64,000 nt of DNA from Proteus hauseri ATCC 700826 (GCF_001654965.1 NZ_LXEV01000016.1:219604-283603); one strand, 5' to 3'; counted from the first letter of the stretch, positions 20,428 to 30,751 are shown. Translations and numbers: made by a program. The notes: a model not told the origin generated them from the sequence alone.

Positions 20428-20529
20428 CGTGGCTGTGCAGTAGTGCCACGGCGTTAGAGCAGTGCTCGTAATGCTCACATACTTATGTATCTCCGCTTAC
20501 TGCACGCTGCCTGCCTTGTTGCACTGCTC
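20428..20529. repeat. Nested inverted-repeat element between erpA and btuF
   Basis: A 6-bp hairpin CGTGGC/GCCACG (20428-20433, 20445-20450) is followed by a larger inverted repeat, GAGCAGTGC (20457-20465) and GCACTGCTC (20521-20529), enclosing a small palindrome ACATACTTATGT. The block is more GC-rich than its surroundings and non-coding. It resembles the short intergenic palindromic elements (ERIC-like class) of enteric bacteria, but I cannot assign a family; it does not match the ERIC consensus as I remember it. Confidence 0.55.
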
Positions 20530-20642
20530 GCTCACGACTTTCATCGGTGAGATTTTAAAGTCAAAGTCAAAAGTGTTTTCTTAAGGTAAAACCAAAGTCT
20601 ACTTCAAAACACCTTTCTTAACTTATTTGATAAATCACTCAC

Positions 20643-21470
20643 TCATTCATTATTGGCGATGGCTTCGCAGATTTGCTGTGCTGCATTAATAATACGTGGT
20701 GCAGGACGACTAAAACTGTCTTCATCAATAGCTATCACGGGAATATTAAGTTGTGGCTGCCAAAATTGCTGAATAGCTGTTATTTGATTAGGCTTTCCGC
20801 TAAAAATAATCAGATCAGGTTGCTTGATAATTACTTGTTCACGACTAACTTGAGGCCAAGGTACAACGCTATTTGCAAAGATATTTTCGCCACCACAAAG
20901 CTCGGTAATATGACTTTGAAGTGTGTGATTTGATGTGGTAAATAAGGGGTGGGTACCAAATTGAATAAATACTTTTTTCTTTTGTTGGGCTGAATTATTT
21001 AATTGGTATTTTTGTTGTAATCTTTGGTATTGCTGACGCAATTTTTCTGCATTATTTAATGCAACATCTGGATGATGACTATAAGCAGCCAGTTTAGTGA
21101 GATCATCGGTAATATCTTCGAGAGTTTTTGGATCAGAATAAATAATGGGAATACCGAGTTCTTTTAATTGATCTAATGGACGTTGTGGATTACCACCTTG
21201 CCATGCAATCACCAAATCTGGTTTTAATAGTAAAATGCGCTCAATATTAATACCTTGCCAGTTGGCAACTTGTTCAATATTTTTTGCCGCTTCAGGATAA
21301 TCTGAATAAGCACTAACACCCACTATATTCTCACCCATACCTGCGGCATAAGCCATTTCGGTGGCTGAAGGTGAAAGCGTAATAATACGTTTCGCTGGCT
21401 CAATAGCGAGAATGTTCGCCATAGGAAAAAAGCCAGATAACAGCAGCAAAATAGTGGTGAATAAACGCAT
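20643..21470 (-). CDS. btuF: Vitamin B12-binding periplasmic protein BtuF
   Basis: 275 residues. Signal peptide in the first ~22 residues, then the cobalamin-binding periplasmic fold with RIITLSPSATEMAYAAGM and LLLKPDLVIAWQGGNP. In the family BtuF hands B12 to BtuCD in the inner membrane. The gene lies downstream of mtnN in the same direction, as in E. coli, with a 112-base gap. No B12 riboswitch is visible before it. Confidence 0.92.
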   Translation of the reverse strand: MRLFTTILLLLSGFFPMANILAIEPAKRIITLSPSATEMAYAAGMGENIVGVSAYSDYPEAAKNIEQVANWQGINIERILLLKPDLVIAWQGGNPQRPLDQLKELGIPIIYSDPKTLEDITDDLTKLAAYSHHPDVALNNAEKLRQQYQRLQQKYQLNNSAQQKKKVFIQFGTHPLFTTSNHTLQSHITELCGGENIFANSVVPWPQVSREQVIIKQPDLIIFSGKPNQITAIQQFWQPQLNIPVIAIDEDSFSRPAPRIINAAQQICEAIANNE

Positions 21471-21582
21471 TATCTTTTCTCATTTATCTTAAGAAATACC
21501 CGCCTATTTTTTATCTTATAACAAGTAAAAAATAAAGACGGGTTATCATAGATAAAATAATTTTTAGGCTTTATCGATTTAA

Positions 21583-22278
21583 TTAGTCTTTTAATTTATC
21601 AAGCATAGTCGTTACCATTAAGCTTGATTGGCGTGCAGCAACAGCTAAAAACTCATCAAAGCTTAAATGTGACTCTTTATCTGCCACATCGGAAATAGCG
21701 CGGACTACCACAAATGGCGTATTAAATTGGTGACAAACATGGCCTATCGCCGTAGATTCCATTTCAACAGCGGCGACATCAGGGAATGTGCGACGAATAC
21801 GCGCTAAAGGTTCAGCACCGTTAATAAAAGCATCACCACTACAAATTAATCCACGAACGGCATTTAATTTTAATGTTTTAATACATTCTTCGGCAATTTC
21901 GACGAGTTTAGGATCTGCAATAAAAGCTGGAGGACATTGCGCCATTTGGCCCGGTTCATAACCAAAAGCAGTCACATCGGCATCGTGGTAACGCACTTCT
22001 GTTGAAATAACGATATCACCCACGTTTAATTTAGAATCTAAGCCACCCGCTGAACCCGTATTAATAACTACATCAGGGTGAAAATGTTCTAGCAACAGAG
22101 TCGTACCAATTGCTGCGGCGACTTTACCAATACCTGATTTTAATAGCGCAACATCAACGCCATTAATTTTGCCTGTGTAAATCTCACAACCACCACGAGA
22201 TAATGTTTCGCAGTTTTCAATTTGTTCACGCAGAAGTGTGACTTCTTGTTCCATAGCACCTATTACACCAACTCTCAT
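21583..22278 (-). CDS. mtnN: 5'-methylthioadenosine/S-adenosylhomocysteine nucleosidase
   Basis: 231 residues. Cleaves methylthioadenosine and S-adenosylhomocysteine, so it feeds methionine salvage and the autoinducer-2 pathway. Motifs: [13 protein letters not shown] with the catalytic Glu near residue 12, NTGSAGGL, and the C-terminal [13 protein letters not shown] carrying the catalytic Asp. Divergent from dgt with 116 bases between starts. Confidence 0.97.
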   Translation of the reverse strand: MRVGVIGAMEQEVTLLREQIENCETLSRGGCEIYTGKINGVDVALLKSGIGKVAAAIGTTLLLEHFHPDVVINTGSAGGLDSKLNVGDIVISTEVRYHDADVTAFGYEPGQMAQCPPAFIADPKLVEIAEECIKTLKLNAVRGLICSGDAFINGAEPLARIRRTFPDVAAVEMESTAIGHVCHQFNTPFVVVRAISDVADKESHLSFDEFLAVAARQSSLMVTTMLDKLKD

Positions 22279-22394
22279 TGTGTCATACTCCCTTGTAGGT
22301 TAATAATAAATAGAATTTTATATAGAGTTTAGCATCTATCGGAAATACGGGATATAACACGCATTCGTTTCATCGTAATAGCGAGAGGATAGAA

Positions 22395-23903
22395 ATGATC
22401 GATTTTAAACTGAAGCTAAATTATCAACGCAAATATAATAGCAGCGATATTGATATTAATGATGAAATGCAAGTTTCTCGTCAGTTTGAAAGTGATCGTG
22501 GGCGTATTATTAACTCTGCGGCCATTCGTCGATTACAACAAAAGACACAGGTTTTTCCATTAGAACAAAATTCTGCTGTTCGTAGCCGTCTTACTCACTC
22601 TTTAGAAGTCCAGCAGATTGGCCGCTATATTGCAAAGCAAATTATGAGTGAGTTAAAGAAGCAAAATAAGCTTGAAGAGTACGGGCTGAGTGAGCGAATT
22701 GATAGCGTCGAAAGCCTAATTGAAATGGCGTGTTTGATGCATGATATTGGAAATCCGCCTTTTGGCCATTTTGGTGAAGCGGCAATTAAACATTGGTTTC
22801 GCAATGTGTTATCTCCAGAGGCAACAGCTGAATTCGATAATTGTCCTTTTCTTCCTATGCGATATTCAGCAAAAACTGAGCTCAATAAATTAAGACAGAC
22901 ACTGCGTCAAGATTTATGTCATTTTGAGGGCAATGCGCAAGCGATTAGAATGGCGCATCATCTGCTGAAACTGAACCTCACTTATGCGCAAATCGGCTGT
23001 GTTTTAAAATATACGCGTCCCGCTCATTGGCAAGGCGAAATACCCGCTGAATATAACTATTTGATGAAAAAACCGGGCTATTATTGGTCTGAGATGGCGT
23101 TCGTCAATGAGATGAGACAAAAACTCAATATGGGTGAGTTTTGTCGCTTTCCGCTGACTTATATTATGGAAGCTGCTGATGATATCTCTTACTGCATTGC
23201 TGATTTGGATGATGCAGTAGAAAAAGGCATTTTTGATATAAATAGGCTGGTGCAATTATTACGCAATGCATGGCGTGAAAATGGCGATGTTGCTGAAGGC
23301 GATTTGTTTGATATCACGGTAAATCGTGCTCATAAAAAAGTTGATCAAAATGAAGCAAGACGCAGTATGCAAGATCAGTTTTTTATGTATTTACGTGTTT
23401 ATATTACAGGAAAATTAGTACCTTATACCGCTTATCGATTTATAGAAAACTTACCTCAAGTGTATGAGGGGCGTTTTAATTATGCACTACTTGAAGACGA
23501 TAGTGCAGAGCACCGATTATTAGCAACCTTAAAGCGCGTTGCTCAAAAGTGGGTATTTAGCCATCCTGAAGTCGAAGAGCTTGAAATGAAAGGTTATCGT
23601 GTTATCAGTGGGTTATTAAATATTTATAATCCATTGCTTTTATTATCGACGGATGACTTCTTAAGACTGCATAAATATAATGAGCATCCTCAATATGTTA
23701 TTGAGACGCGTTTATATCATAAGCTATCTGTAAAGCATAAACTCGCTTATAACGAAGCTCTGGATAAGTTAGATGATATAAACTCTGAACAAGGAAAAAT
23801 TTTAGAATTTTATTATCGAACACGATTAATACAAGATTATATCAGTGGAATGACTGATCATTATGCATATGAAGAATATAGAAAATTAATGGTTTGTGAT
23901 TAA
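22395..23903 (+). CDS. dgt: Deoxyguanosinetriphosphate triphosphohydrolase
   Basis: 502 residues. Hydrolyses dGTP to deoxyguanosine and tripolyphosphate. HD-domain metal site: [15 protein letters not shown] (first His), [16 protein letters not shown] (His-Asp), HFEGNAQ, and [13 protein letters not shown] (last Asp). GAGAGGA ribosome site upstream. Divergent from mtnN. No obvious terminator; the 280 bases after it are very AT-rich. Confidence 0.96.
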   Translation: MIDFKLKLNYQRKYNSSDIDINDEMQVSRQFESDRGRIINSAAIRRLQQKTQVFPLEQNSAVRSRLTHSLEVQQIGRYIAKQIMSELKKQNKLEEYGLSERIDSVESLIEMACLMHDIGNPPFGHFGEAAIKHWFRNVLSPEATAEFDNCPFLPMRYSAKTELNKLRQTLRQDLCHFEGNAQAIRMAHHLLKLNLTYAQIGCVLKYTRPAHWQGEIPAEYNYLMKKPGYYWSEMAFVNEMRQKLNMGEFCRFPLTYIMEAADDISYCIADLDDAVEKGIFDINRLVQLLRNAWRENGDVAEGDLFDITVNRAHKKVDQNEARRSMQDQFFMYLRVYITGKLVPYTAYRFIENLPQVYEGRFNYALLEDDSAEHRLLATLKRVAQKWVFSHPEVEELEMKGYRVISGLLNIYNPLLLLSTDDFLRLHKYNEHPQYVIETRLYHKLSVKHKLAYNEALDKLDDINSEQGKILEFYYRTRLIQDYISGMTDHYAYEEYRKLMVCD

Positions 23904-24304
23904 TATCTAATCAACAAAGAAATATCTATCTTATTGATTAACGATAAATTTTAGATTTTTATTAGAAATAATAATATGTTATTAAAATAACAGAAAATAT
24001 ATGTTATTAATTGTAAATATAGTAAAGGTAAAAGTTATATATAATATTTGTTAGTTATAGAACAATATAAAATTCATAAAGCGAGTGATACAGCTTGTTA
24101 TCGTTTAAGTATTTTTCATTTTAACAAAAATATTGCTTATATCAGTTAAGTAAATAACTTGTTCGATGTTATACTCTCACCATGTTTTATTCTGAAATGC
24201 ATAGTCATTCATGTTATGCCTGTAAACAAGTCGTAAAAGTACAGTGTATTCTCAAGCTATGTTATTTCGCCATTAATCCGCAATTACTACATAACTTTAA
24301 TACT

Positions 24305-25630
24305 ATGGTGCAGTTTTATTCCCCAAAAAAACGCTCTGTGAAGAAACAGGCTACAACTCTGGAAGTGACCGCCAGTGCATTGGATGCTAATGGTCAAGGT
24401 ATTGCTCATGCAGAGGGCAAAACAATTTTTATTAAAGGATTATTACCTGATGAAACTGCAAAAATTCGCTTAACTGAAGAAAAACGTCAATTTGCTAAAG
24501 GTGAAGTAGTCAAACGCTTAACCACTAGCTCACAGCGAATAGCGCCTCATTGTCGTTACTATGAACGTTGTGGCGGTTGCCAACAACAACATGTGCCTAT
24601 TGCACTACAACGTACAACCAAAGCGAGTGTGTTGTCTCACTTAATTAAACGTGAAACCAATGTGGTGATTAGCGCAGAACCTGTTATCGCCGGTGAAGAG
24701 TATGGTTATCGGCGCAGGGCAAGGCTGGGTTTACGTTATCATTCTGAACACGGTCTGGTGATGGGGTTTCGCCAAGAACGCTCTAATGATTTGGTGATGA
24801 TAAAAGAGTGCCCTGTGTTAAAGCCACAATTAAACGATTTGTTATCTCCATTATGGAACTGCCTTACACAGTTATCTGCTGTGCGTGATTTAGGGCATGT
24901 CGAAATGGTGCTTGCTGATAATGGACCGTTGATTATTTTACGCCATTTGTCGCCATTGTCTGACGATGATAAACAGAGTTTGCGAGCATTCTCTCAATAT
25001 AATCAAGTCACGATTTATCTTGCAGGTAATAACGACGAGATAGCACGATTAACAACAACGCAATGGGAACCCTTCTATCAAATAGAAGGTCTAAGTTTGC
25101 AATTTGCACCAACCGATTTTATTCAAGTTAATGATGAAATAAATCCTAAAATGGTGACGCAAGCTATGGAGTGGTTAGCATTATCGCCAACAGATCGTGT
25201 ACTAGATTTATTTTGTGGAATGGGCAATTTCACGTTACCTATTGCGAAACGGGTGAGTGAAGTTGTTGGTATTGAAGGCGTTCCCGAATTAGTCGCAATG
25301 GCGAAGAAAAATGCAGAACTTAACCAATTAAATAATGCCCATTTTTGGCATGCCGATTTGTCTGGCGATTTTTCAACGATGCCGTGGGCAAAAGAAGGAT
25401 TTAACAAGGTGTTATTAGATCCAGCAAGAGCAGGCGCTGCACAGGTAATGTCACATATTGTGAGGTTATCCGCAGAAAAAATCGTTTATGTCTCCTGTAA
25501 TCCGACCACGTTAGCTAGAGATAGTAAGGTATTATTAGATTCAGGATACCAGCTAACGAGTTTAAAAATGTTGGATATGTTTCCACAAACAGGACATCTG
25601 GAATCTATGGCGCTATTTAGTCGTAAGTAA
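24305..25630 (+). CDS. rlmD: 23S rRNA (uracil-1939-C5)-methyltransferase RlmD
   Basis: An ATG also exists at 24182, but the family N-terminus ([10 protein letters not shown], compare E. coli MAQFYSAKRR) begins at 24305, giving 441 residues; neither start has a strong ribosome site. Order: TRAM domain, 4Fe-4S cysteines ([14 protein letters not shown] plus KECPVLKP), then the SAM-binding Rossmann fold with [23 protein letters not shown], and the catalytic cysteine in [12 protein letters not shown]. Ends [18 protein letters not shown]. Directly upstream of relA (55-base gap), the same order as in E. coli. Confidence 0.95.
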   Translation: MVQFYSPKKRSVKKQATTLEVTASALDANGQGIAHAEGKTIFIKGLLPDETAKIRLTEEKRQFAKGEVVKRLTTSSQRIAPHCRYYERCGGCQQQHVPIALQRTTKASVLSHLIKRETNVVISAEPVIAGEEYGYRRRARLGLRYHSEHGLVMGFRQERSNDLVMIKECPVLKPQLNDLLSPLWNCLTQLSAVRDLGHVEMVLADNGPLIILRHLSPLSDDDKQSLRAFSQYNQVTIYLAGNNDEIARLTTTQWEPFYQIEGLSLQFAPTDFIQVNDEINPKMVTQAMEWLALSPTDRVLDLFCGMGNFTLPIAKRVSEVVGIEGVPELVAMAKKNAELNQLNNAHFWHADLSGDFSTMPWAKEGFNKVLLDPARAGAAQVMSHIVRLSAEKIVYVSCNPTTLARDSKVLLDSGYQLTSLKMLDMFPQTGHLESMALFSRK

Positions 25631-25685
25631 ACGCCTCGTTAGCAAATAAGTCGCAAATAAGATTTATATCGGGTAGGGAGAGAAT

Positions 25686-27923
25686 ATGGTTGCAGTTAGA
25701 AGTGCTCACTTAACTCCTGCGGGAGAGTTTGCCGTTGATAAATGGGTAGATAGTTTGAATTTAACCCATGCCAACGCAGGTAGTGAAATCATGCAAACCT
25801 GGGAATATTGTCATCGCACAGTTCAGGGGCATGAAGATGCTCAATTGCTGCTATGGCGTGGTGTTGAAATGGTTGAGCTTCTTTCGACACTGAGCATGGA
25901 TAAAGACAGTATGAGGGCTGCGCTTCTTTTCCCTCTTGCCGAAGTAAATCTTATTGATCAGGACATTATTACTGAACATTTTGGTGACGCGATTTGGAGT
26001 TTAGTCCGCGGTGTTATGGAAATGGACGCAATACGTCAACTCAAAGCCGCTCATACTAATGAGATGAGTTCGGTACAAGTCGATAATGTTCGTCGCATGC
26101 TGTTATCGATGGTAGAAGATTTTCGTTGTGTGGTTATCAAGATTTCTGAACGTATCGCCCATTTACGTGAAGTAAAAGATGCCACAGAAGATGAACGCGT
26201 TCTCGCGGCTAAAGAGTGTTTTAATATTTATGCCCCCTTAGCCAATCGATTGGGTATTGGGCAGTTAAAATGGGAATTAGAAGATTTTTGTTTCCGTTAT
26301 CTTCATCCTGATGAATATAAAAAAATAGCCAAATTACTTCATGAGCGCCGTATTGATCGTGAGCAGTATATTGATAATTTTGTCAGTACGGTTCGTGGCT
26401 ATATGAAGCAAGAAAATATTGAAGTTGATATCTATGGACGTCCCAAACACATCTATAGTATTTGGCGCAAAATGAAGAAAAAGAATCTCGCATTTGATGA
26501 ATTGTTTGATGTGAGAGCCGTGCGGATTGTGGTTGAACGATTACAAGACTGTTATGCCGCATTAGGCATTGTGCATACGCATTATCGTCATTTACCTGAT
26601 GAATTTGATGACTATGTTGCCAACCCTAAACCTAATGGTTACCAATCGATTCATACGGTGGTATTAGGCCCTGAAGGTAAAACCTTAGAAATTCAGATAC
26701 GTACTCGCCAAATGCATGAAGATGCAGAATTAGGCGTTGCGGCTCACTGGAAATATAAAGAAGGTGCAACAGGTGCTGCAACGAAAGGTGGCACAGGAAG
26801 TTATGAAAATCGCATTGCTTGGTTACGTAAACTGATTGCATGGCAAGAAGAGATGGCGGATTCAGGCGAAATGCTCGATGAAGTTCGTAGCCAGGTCTTT
26901 GATGATCGTGTGTATGTGTTTACGCCAAAAGGTGATGTTATCGATTTACCTGCGGGCTCAACACCGCTTGATTTTGCTTATCATATTCATAGTGATGTTG
27001 GTCATCGCTGTATTGGTGCCAAAATAGGTGGTCGGATTGTTCCATTTAGTTATCAATTACAAATGGGCGATCAAATTGAAGTTATTACGCAAAAGCATCC
27101 TAATCCAAGTCGTGATTGGCTGAATCCAAACTTGGGTTATGTGACGACAAGCCGTGGCCGTGCAAAAATTCATAATTGGTTCCGTAAACAAGATAGAGAT
27201 AAAAATATTCTCGCTGGACGCCAAATTCTAGACAATGAATTGGCTCATCTTGATATCAATATGAAAGAAGCAGAAAAACTGCTGATTGCGCGTTATAACG
27301 TTCATAGTGTTGATGAAGTTTTAGCGGGTATTGGTATTGGTGATATTCGCATTAATCAATTAGTAAACTTTATTCAAAGTAGATTGAATAAAGCAACAGC
27401 AGAAGATGAAGATAAAGAAGCACTTCGCTCTTTAGAAAATAAAGTACCAGCGCCAAGAACCACAGGCTCTGGGGGCAGTATTGTTGTTGAGGGTGTCGGT
27501 AATTTAATGCACCATATTGCGCGTTGTTGCCAACCTATTCCTGGCGATAATATTACTGGTTTTATTACTAAAGGCCGAGGTATTTCAATTCACCGCTCAG
27601 ATTGCGAACAATTAGCTGAATTACTTTCTCATGCCCCTGAGCGTATTGTTGATGCGGTATGGGGTGAAAATTACTCCAGTGGTTATTCGCTGGTGGTACG
27701 TGTTGTAGCGAATGACCGTAGTGGGTTATTACGTGATATCACCACGATTTTAGCAAATGAAAAAGTTAACGTACTTGGTGTAAGCAGTCGTAGTGATGTG
27801 AAACAACAGCTGGCAACTATCGATATGAATATTGAGATTTATAATCTTCAAGTATTAGGTCGTATTCTTGCTAAGCTAAATCAATTACCTGATGTGATAG
27901 AAGCGAAACGCTTTTCTCACTAA
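25686..27923 (+). CDS. relA: GTP pyrophosphokinase RelA (stringent response)
   Basis: 745 residues. Ribosome-associated synthetase of (p)ppGpp. Order: degenerate HD hydrolase domain (the HD motif is replaced, LLFPLAEV), synthetase domain with YGRPKHIYSIWRKMKKK and PNGYQSIHTVVLGPEG, TGS domain (VYVFTPKGDVIDLPAGSTPLDFAYHIH), the CC domain with ARCCQPIPGD, and a C-terminal ACT domain. Followed by a strong terminator whose sequence is repeated on the far side of the colicin cassette. Confidence 0.97.
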   Translation: MVAVRSAHLTPAGEFAVDKWVDSLNLTHANAGSEIMQTWEYCHRTVQGHEDAQLLLWRGVEMVELLSTLSMDKDSMRAALLFPLAEVNLIDQDIITEHFGDAIWSLVRGVMEMDAIRQLKAAHTNEMSSVQVDNVRRMLLSMVEDFRCVVIKISERIAHLREVKDATEDERVLAAKECFNIYAPLANRLGIGQLKWELEDFCFRYLHPDEYKKIAKLLHERRIDREQYIDNFVSTVRGYMKQENIEVDIYGRPKHIYSIWRKMKKKNLAFDELFDVRAVRIVVERLQDCYAALGIVHTHYRHLPDEFDDYVANPKPNGYQSIHTVVLGPEGKTLEIQIRTRQMHEDAELGVAAHWKYKEGATGAATKGGTGSYENRIAWLRKLIAWQEEMADSGEMLDEVRSQVFDDRVYVFTPKGDVIDLPAGSTPLDFAYHIHSDVGHRCIGAKIGGRIVPFSYQLQMGDQIEVITQKHPNPSRDWLNPNLGYVTTSRGRAKIHNWFRKQDRDKNILAGRQILDNELAHLDINMKEAEKLLIARYNVHSVDEVLAGIGIGDIRINQLVNFIQSRLNKATAEDEDKEALRSLENKVPAPRTTGSGGSIVVEGVGNLMHHIARCCQPIPGDNITGFITKGRGISIHRSDCEQLAELLSHAPERIVDAVWGENYSSGYSLVVRVVANDRSGLLRDITTILANEKVNVLGVSSRSDVKQQLATIDMNIEIYNLQVLGRILAKLNQLPDVIEAKRFSH

Positions 27924-27930
27924 AACATTA

Positions 27931-27981
27931 AAATGATAAGATGCCGAGACAACTGTTCTCGGTATTTTTTTATCTAAAAAT
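27931..27981 (+). terminator. relA terminator, left copy of a 51-base direct repeat
   Basis: Stem ATGCCGAGA (27941-27949) with TCTCGGTAT (27957-27965), 7-base loop CAACTGT, then a T run. The whole 51-base block recurs at 29859-29909 with only two base differences, flanking the colicin/immunity genes. Confidence 0.85.
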
Positions 27982-28072
27982 CAGAAAATCTGTATATTTA
28001 GTTAGTAATTTAATTGCTAGGGTTTATTTAAAATAAATATGGTTTTAAATAAAAGAGATCTCGTAGATAAAT

Positions 28073-28411
28073 ATGAAGATAACTAAACAATATTATATTA
28101 AGAATATGTGTTGGGGATGGTTTATTGGCGCTCTATTTTTATACTCTTGCTTAGAGTATGAGTTGAAGTATGAAAGTCTAATATTGTTAATTAGTATTTC
28201 TGGTATTGGATTATATCCGTTGGCTAAATGGGGAATTGAATATTTTTTTCTTCAATTTACTACTAGAGAATTTTGGAATCGAGGACTATTTTTAGATACA
28301 GCTGGTAAAGCTGGTGGTTTAGCTTTATATAGTTTCATCGTGTTTTTATTATCTATACCAATTACAATAATTTTTATATTATTTGTGTTAGTGAAAAGGT
28401 TGTTCCTCTAA
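28073..28411 (+). CDS. Colicin E1/Ia-type immunity protein
   Basis: 112 residues, three to four hydrophobic segments (about 12-30, 34-55, 80-108), no signal peptide. The pattern YYIKNMCWG near the N-terminus and YPLAKWGIEYFFLQFTTREFWNRG in the middle resembles colicin E1 immunity protein (YYIKNILFG... [23 protein letters not shown]). It would sit in the inner membrane and block the pore of the neighbouring toxin. Transcribed towards the toxin gene with a shared terminator between them, the standard arrangement for pore-forming colicins. Confidence 0.82.
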   Translation: MKITKQYYIKNMCWGWFIGALFLYSCLEYELKYESLILLISISGIGLYPLAKWGIEYFFLQFTTREFWNRGLFLDTAGKAGGLALYSFIVFLLSIPITIIFILFVLVKRLFL

Positions 28412-28424
28412 ATAAACAACCTTT
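28395..28424. terminator. Bidirectional terminator between immunity and toxin genes
   Basis: AAAGGTTGTT (28395-28404) and AACAACCTTT (28415-28424) are exact reverse complements around a 10-base loop; the hairpin overlaps the end of the immunity gene and lies 11 bases from the toxin stop. Confidence 0.7.
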
Positions 28425-28434
28425 AAAGTATTAA

Positions 28435-29709
28435 TTAAATACCAATCAAATTATTGGCTTTTTCAATTAAGTCGTTATCAATCAATGCTCCAATGCTTGC
28501 TATAAGCAATCCATATCCGAATATCCCTATGGGACCACCTAGAAGTACACTAAATGTAAATCCTGCTACAGATGTAGCCGCCATTCCTACAAATATAGTC
28601 TCTGCTTTAACAAAAAATGGACGCCAATTATCTGTTTCTGTTGCTTTTATTAACTCTATCGATAGATCTTTGACGTCAAGAGCTTTACTCACAAAAAACA
28701 TACCTTTACTAAAATTTTTTAATTTTTGAGCTATATCATCGAGTTTGATCGATTCCAATGCAGTTGCAATAGCTTTACGATCTTTGGCATTAATTCTTCT
28801 ATTGATATCCGCTTTGTATTTTTCGTAAGCTTTTAGTGCATCATCAACGTTACGGATGGTTTTTCCTCTGGCTTGTTGTGCTAAAGACTCCGCTAATTTT
28901 CTTGCTTTATCACCATAAGCATTAAACACTTCTTTATAAAAATCAGCCGTAAACTTTATTGAATCATGTAACTGATTAAAATCATTATCTATTTGTTCTT
29001 TTTTATTTGCTTGCTGCGCTAAAATATCGGCAATTTGGAAATTGCGATGTGTAAACGTCATTTTATTATGAAAATCCTGACATGCAGACTTAAAATCTTG
29101 CTCTCTAATGTGTTTTTGCATCTCTGGAAAATTATTTATATTATCTGCACCGTTATCTGCATATAAGGCATGTAAAGCTAATCGTACTGAGGGTAACCAG
29201 CGGGAATATTCCCCAAATTTTTCACCTATATTTTGTAACATAGGGTCTGGATGAGGACTAAAATGAATATCAAAAAGAAAACCATTTATATAGTTCATTT
29301 TTTGGTAAAACATTCTACTTAGATTCAGGTCTGCTTCAAATATACGACCTATATTTTCATTATTTAATGGAATATTATTTTCTTCCATATTTAATAATAG
29401 CAATGGAGAACTTTCATTAAACTCGTTTGATCTATGCATTAAAGCACGGCCATAGGGTTGCATTCTTAATGCTTTTTTTAATGCTAATTCGGTTTTCTGT
29501 TTTAAGTAAGATTTACATTCATTTTTAAACTCAGGGCAATTTTTCTTTCCGCAAACAGGGCATTCTTGATTTTTATCCTGCATAAAAGTATTGCAAATTA
29601 TATTTGTTGCTTGATTAAATGAGAAGTTATTATTAAACGCATATTCAGGAATATAACTGTTATGTGGCGTTACAGTTAATGAACTAAATTGAATTATATT
29701 TTCACTCAT
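28435..29709 (-). CDS. Pore-forming colicin-like toxin with unusual Cys-rich N-terminus
   Basis: 424 residues. The C-terminal ~180 residues match the pore-forming colicin domain: KDRKAIATALESIKLDDIAQ, FSKGMFFVSKALDV, then DNWRPFFVKAE, a hydrophobic hairpin at about 372-412 and a terminal DNDLIEKANNLIGI, closely parallel to colicin Ia. The N-terminal half is not like known colicins: no glycine-rich translocation segment, but a zinc-knuckle-like cluster C50-x2-C53-x4-C58-x6-C65 (CPVCGKKNCPE). The middle (about 190-300) is probably helical/coiled coil. No signal peptide, lysis gene or LexA box was seen. Delivery route unknown; a contact-dependent or type VI cargo role is possible but unproven. 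Shorter than colicins E1, A or Ia. Confidence 0.82.
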   Translation of the reverse strand: MSENIIQFSSLTVTPHNSYIPEYAFNNNFSFNQATNIICNTFMQDKNQECPVCGKKNCPEFKNECKSYLKQKTELALKKALRMQPYGRALMHRSNEFNESSPLLLLNMEENNIPLNNENIGRIFEADLNLSRMFYQKMNYINGFLFDIHFSPHPDPMLQNIGEKFGEYSRWLPSVRLALHALYADNGADNINNFPEMQKHIREQDFKSACQDFHNKMTFTHRNFQIADILAQQANKKEQIDNDFNQLHDSIKFTADFYKEVFNAYGDKARKLAESLAQQARGKTIRNVDDALKAYEKYKADINRRINAKDRKAIATALESIKLDDIAQKLKNFSKGMFFVSKALDVKDLSIELIKATETDNWRPFFVKAETIFVGMAATSVAGFTFSVLLGGPIGIFGYGLLIASIGALIDNDLIEKANNLIGI

Positions 29710-29858
29710 TTTATTAATCCTTTGATAAAAATGACGTATTTATGCGGAGTTGAAAAGTGGGTTTATAGCGAGGAGTATATTTGTAAATAACAACTTCATG
29801 GTTCTATTTAAAATGTCATTATTCTTTCACAAAAGTTATTTTTAAGATCTTAAGCTTG

Positions 29859-29909
29859 AAATGATAAGATACCGAGACAACTGTTCTCGGCATTTTTTTA
29901 TCTAAAAAT
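29859..29909 (+). repeat. Second copy of the relA terminator (right border of the colicin cassette)
   Basis: 49 of 51 bases equal the left copy at 27931-27981. The two differences are in opposite stem arms (ATACCGAGA with TCTCGGCAT here; ATGCCGAGA with TCTCGGTAT on the left), so each copy keeps a slightly weakened stem and an exact hybrid would pair perfectly. Confidence 0.85.
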
Positions 29910-29953
29910 GGGTTAAACAGAATAAAGCTAACACTTATTTAAAAGGCAATGTG

Positions 29954-30751
29954 ATGTCAGAAAATCGTGAAATTTTTCGTTTATTAGAAATAATGACGCA
30001 GCTACGTGATCCTAATACTGGATGTGAATGGGATAAAGTGCAGACTTTTGACACTATTGCACCTTATACATTAGAAGAAACCTATGAAGTATTAGATGCC
30101 ATTATACGTAAAGATTTTGCTGATTTAAAAGAAGAGTTAGGCGATTTACTTTATCAAGTCGTTTTTTATTCACGAATGGCACAAGAGCAAAGTTTATTTG
30201 ATTTTAATGATGTCTGCGAAGCCATTAGCAATAAATTAGAACGTCGCCATCCTCATATTTTTGCATCTGAAAGTGGCAATAATTTAGTCCCAGAAAAACA
30301 TCGTTGGGAAAAGCTCAAAGCTCAAGAGCGTGAAGCCAAAGCTCAATTTTCATTGTTAGATGATATTCCTGCTACGTTACCCGCATTAATGAAAGCAGAA
30401 AAAATTCAAAAGCGTTGTGCTACTGTAGGTTTTGATTGGAGTGAATTAGAGCCTGTATTAGGTAAAGTTTATGAAGAAATTGATGAGGTAATGGCTGAGG
30501 TGAAAAATAATCCTCGTGATGAATCTCGTATAGAAGATGAGTTAGGTGATTTACTTTTTTCTGTGGTTAATTTAGCTCGTCATTTAAAACAAAAACCAGA
30601 GCAAGCATTAAACCGAGCTTGCCGTAAGTTTGAACAACGCTTTCGTTTTGTTGAAAAAAATTTAGCAGAGCAAGGGAGAGGCATAGAAAATGCGACGTTG
30701 GAAGAGATGGAGATCAGTTGGCAGCAAGCTAAAGAACAACAAATTGAGTGA
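29954..30751 (+). CDS. mazG: Nucleoside triphosphate pyrophosphohydrolase MazG
   Basis: 265 residues from ATG 29954, which has AAGG 7 bases upstream; a GTG sits one codon earlier. House-cleaning NTPase with two tandem MazG domains. Motifs: LRDPNTGCEWDKVQTFDTIAPYTLEETYEVLDAI, EELGDLLYQVVFYSRMA with metal-binding EExxD residues, and a second EIDEVMAEV...EDELGDLLFSVVNLARHL set. In E. coli mazG follows mazE-mazF after relA; the mazEF toxin-antitoxin pair is absent here and the colicin cassette is in that place. Confidence 0.96.
   Translation: MSENREIFRLLEIMTQLRDPNTGCEWDKVQTFDTIAPYTLEETYEVLDAIIRKDFADLKEELGDLLYQVVFYSRMAQEQSLFDFNDVCEAISNKLERRHPHIFASESGNNLVPEKHRWEKLKAQEREAKAQFSLLDDIPATLPALMKAEKIQKRCATVGFDWSELEPVLGKVYEEIDEVMAEVKNNPRDESRIEDELGDLLFSVVNLARHLKQKPEQALNRACRKFEQRFRFVEKNLAEQGRGIENATLEEMEISWQQAKEQQIE

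Noticed and set aside
29702..29860. LexA (SOS) box in front of the colicin-like gene
   Set aside because: No CTGT-N8-ACAG pattern was found; the CTGT at 29881 belongs to the terminator loop.
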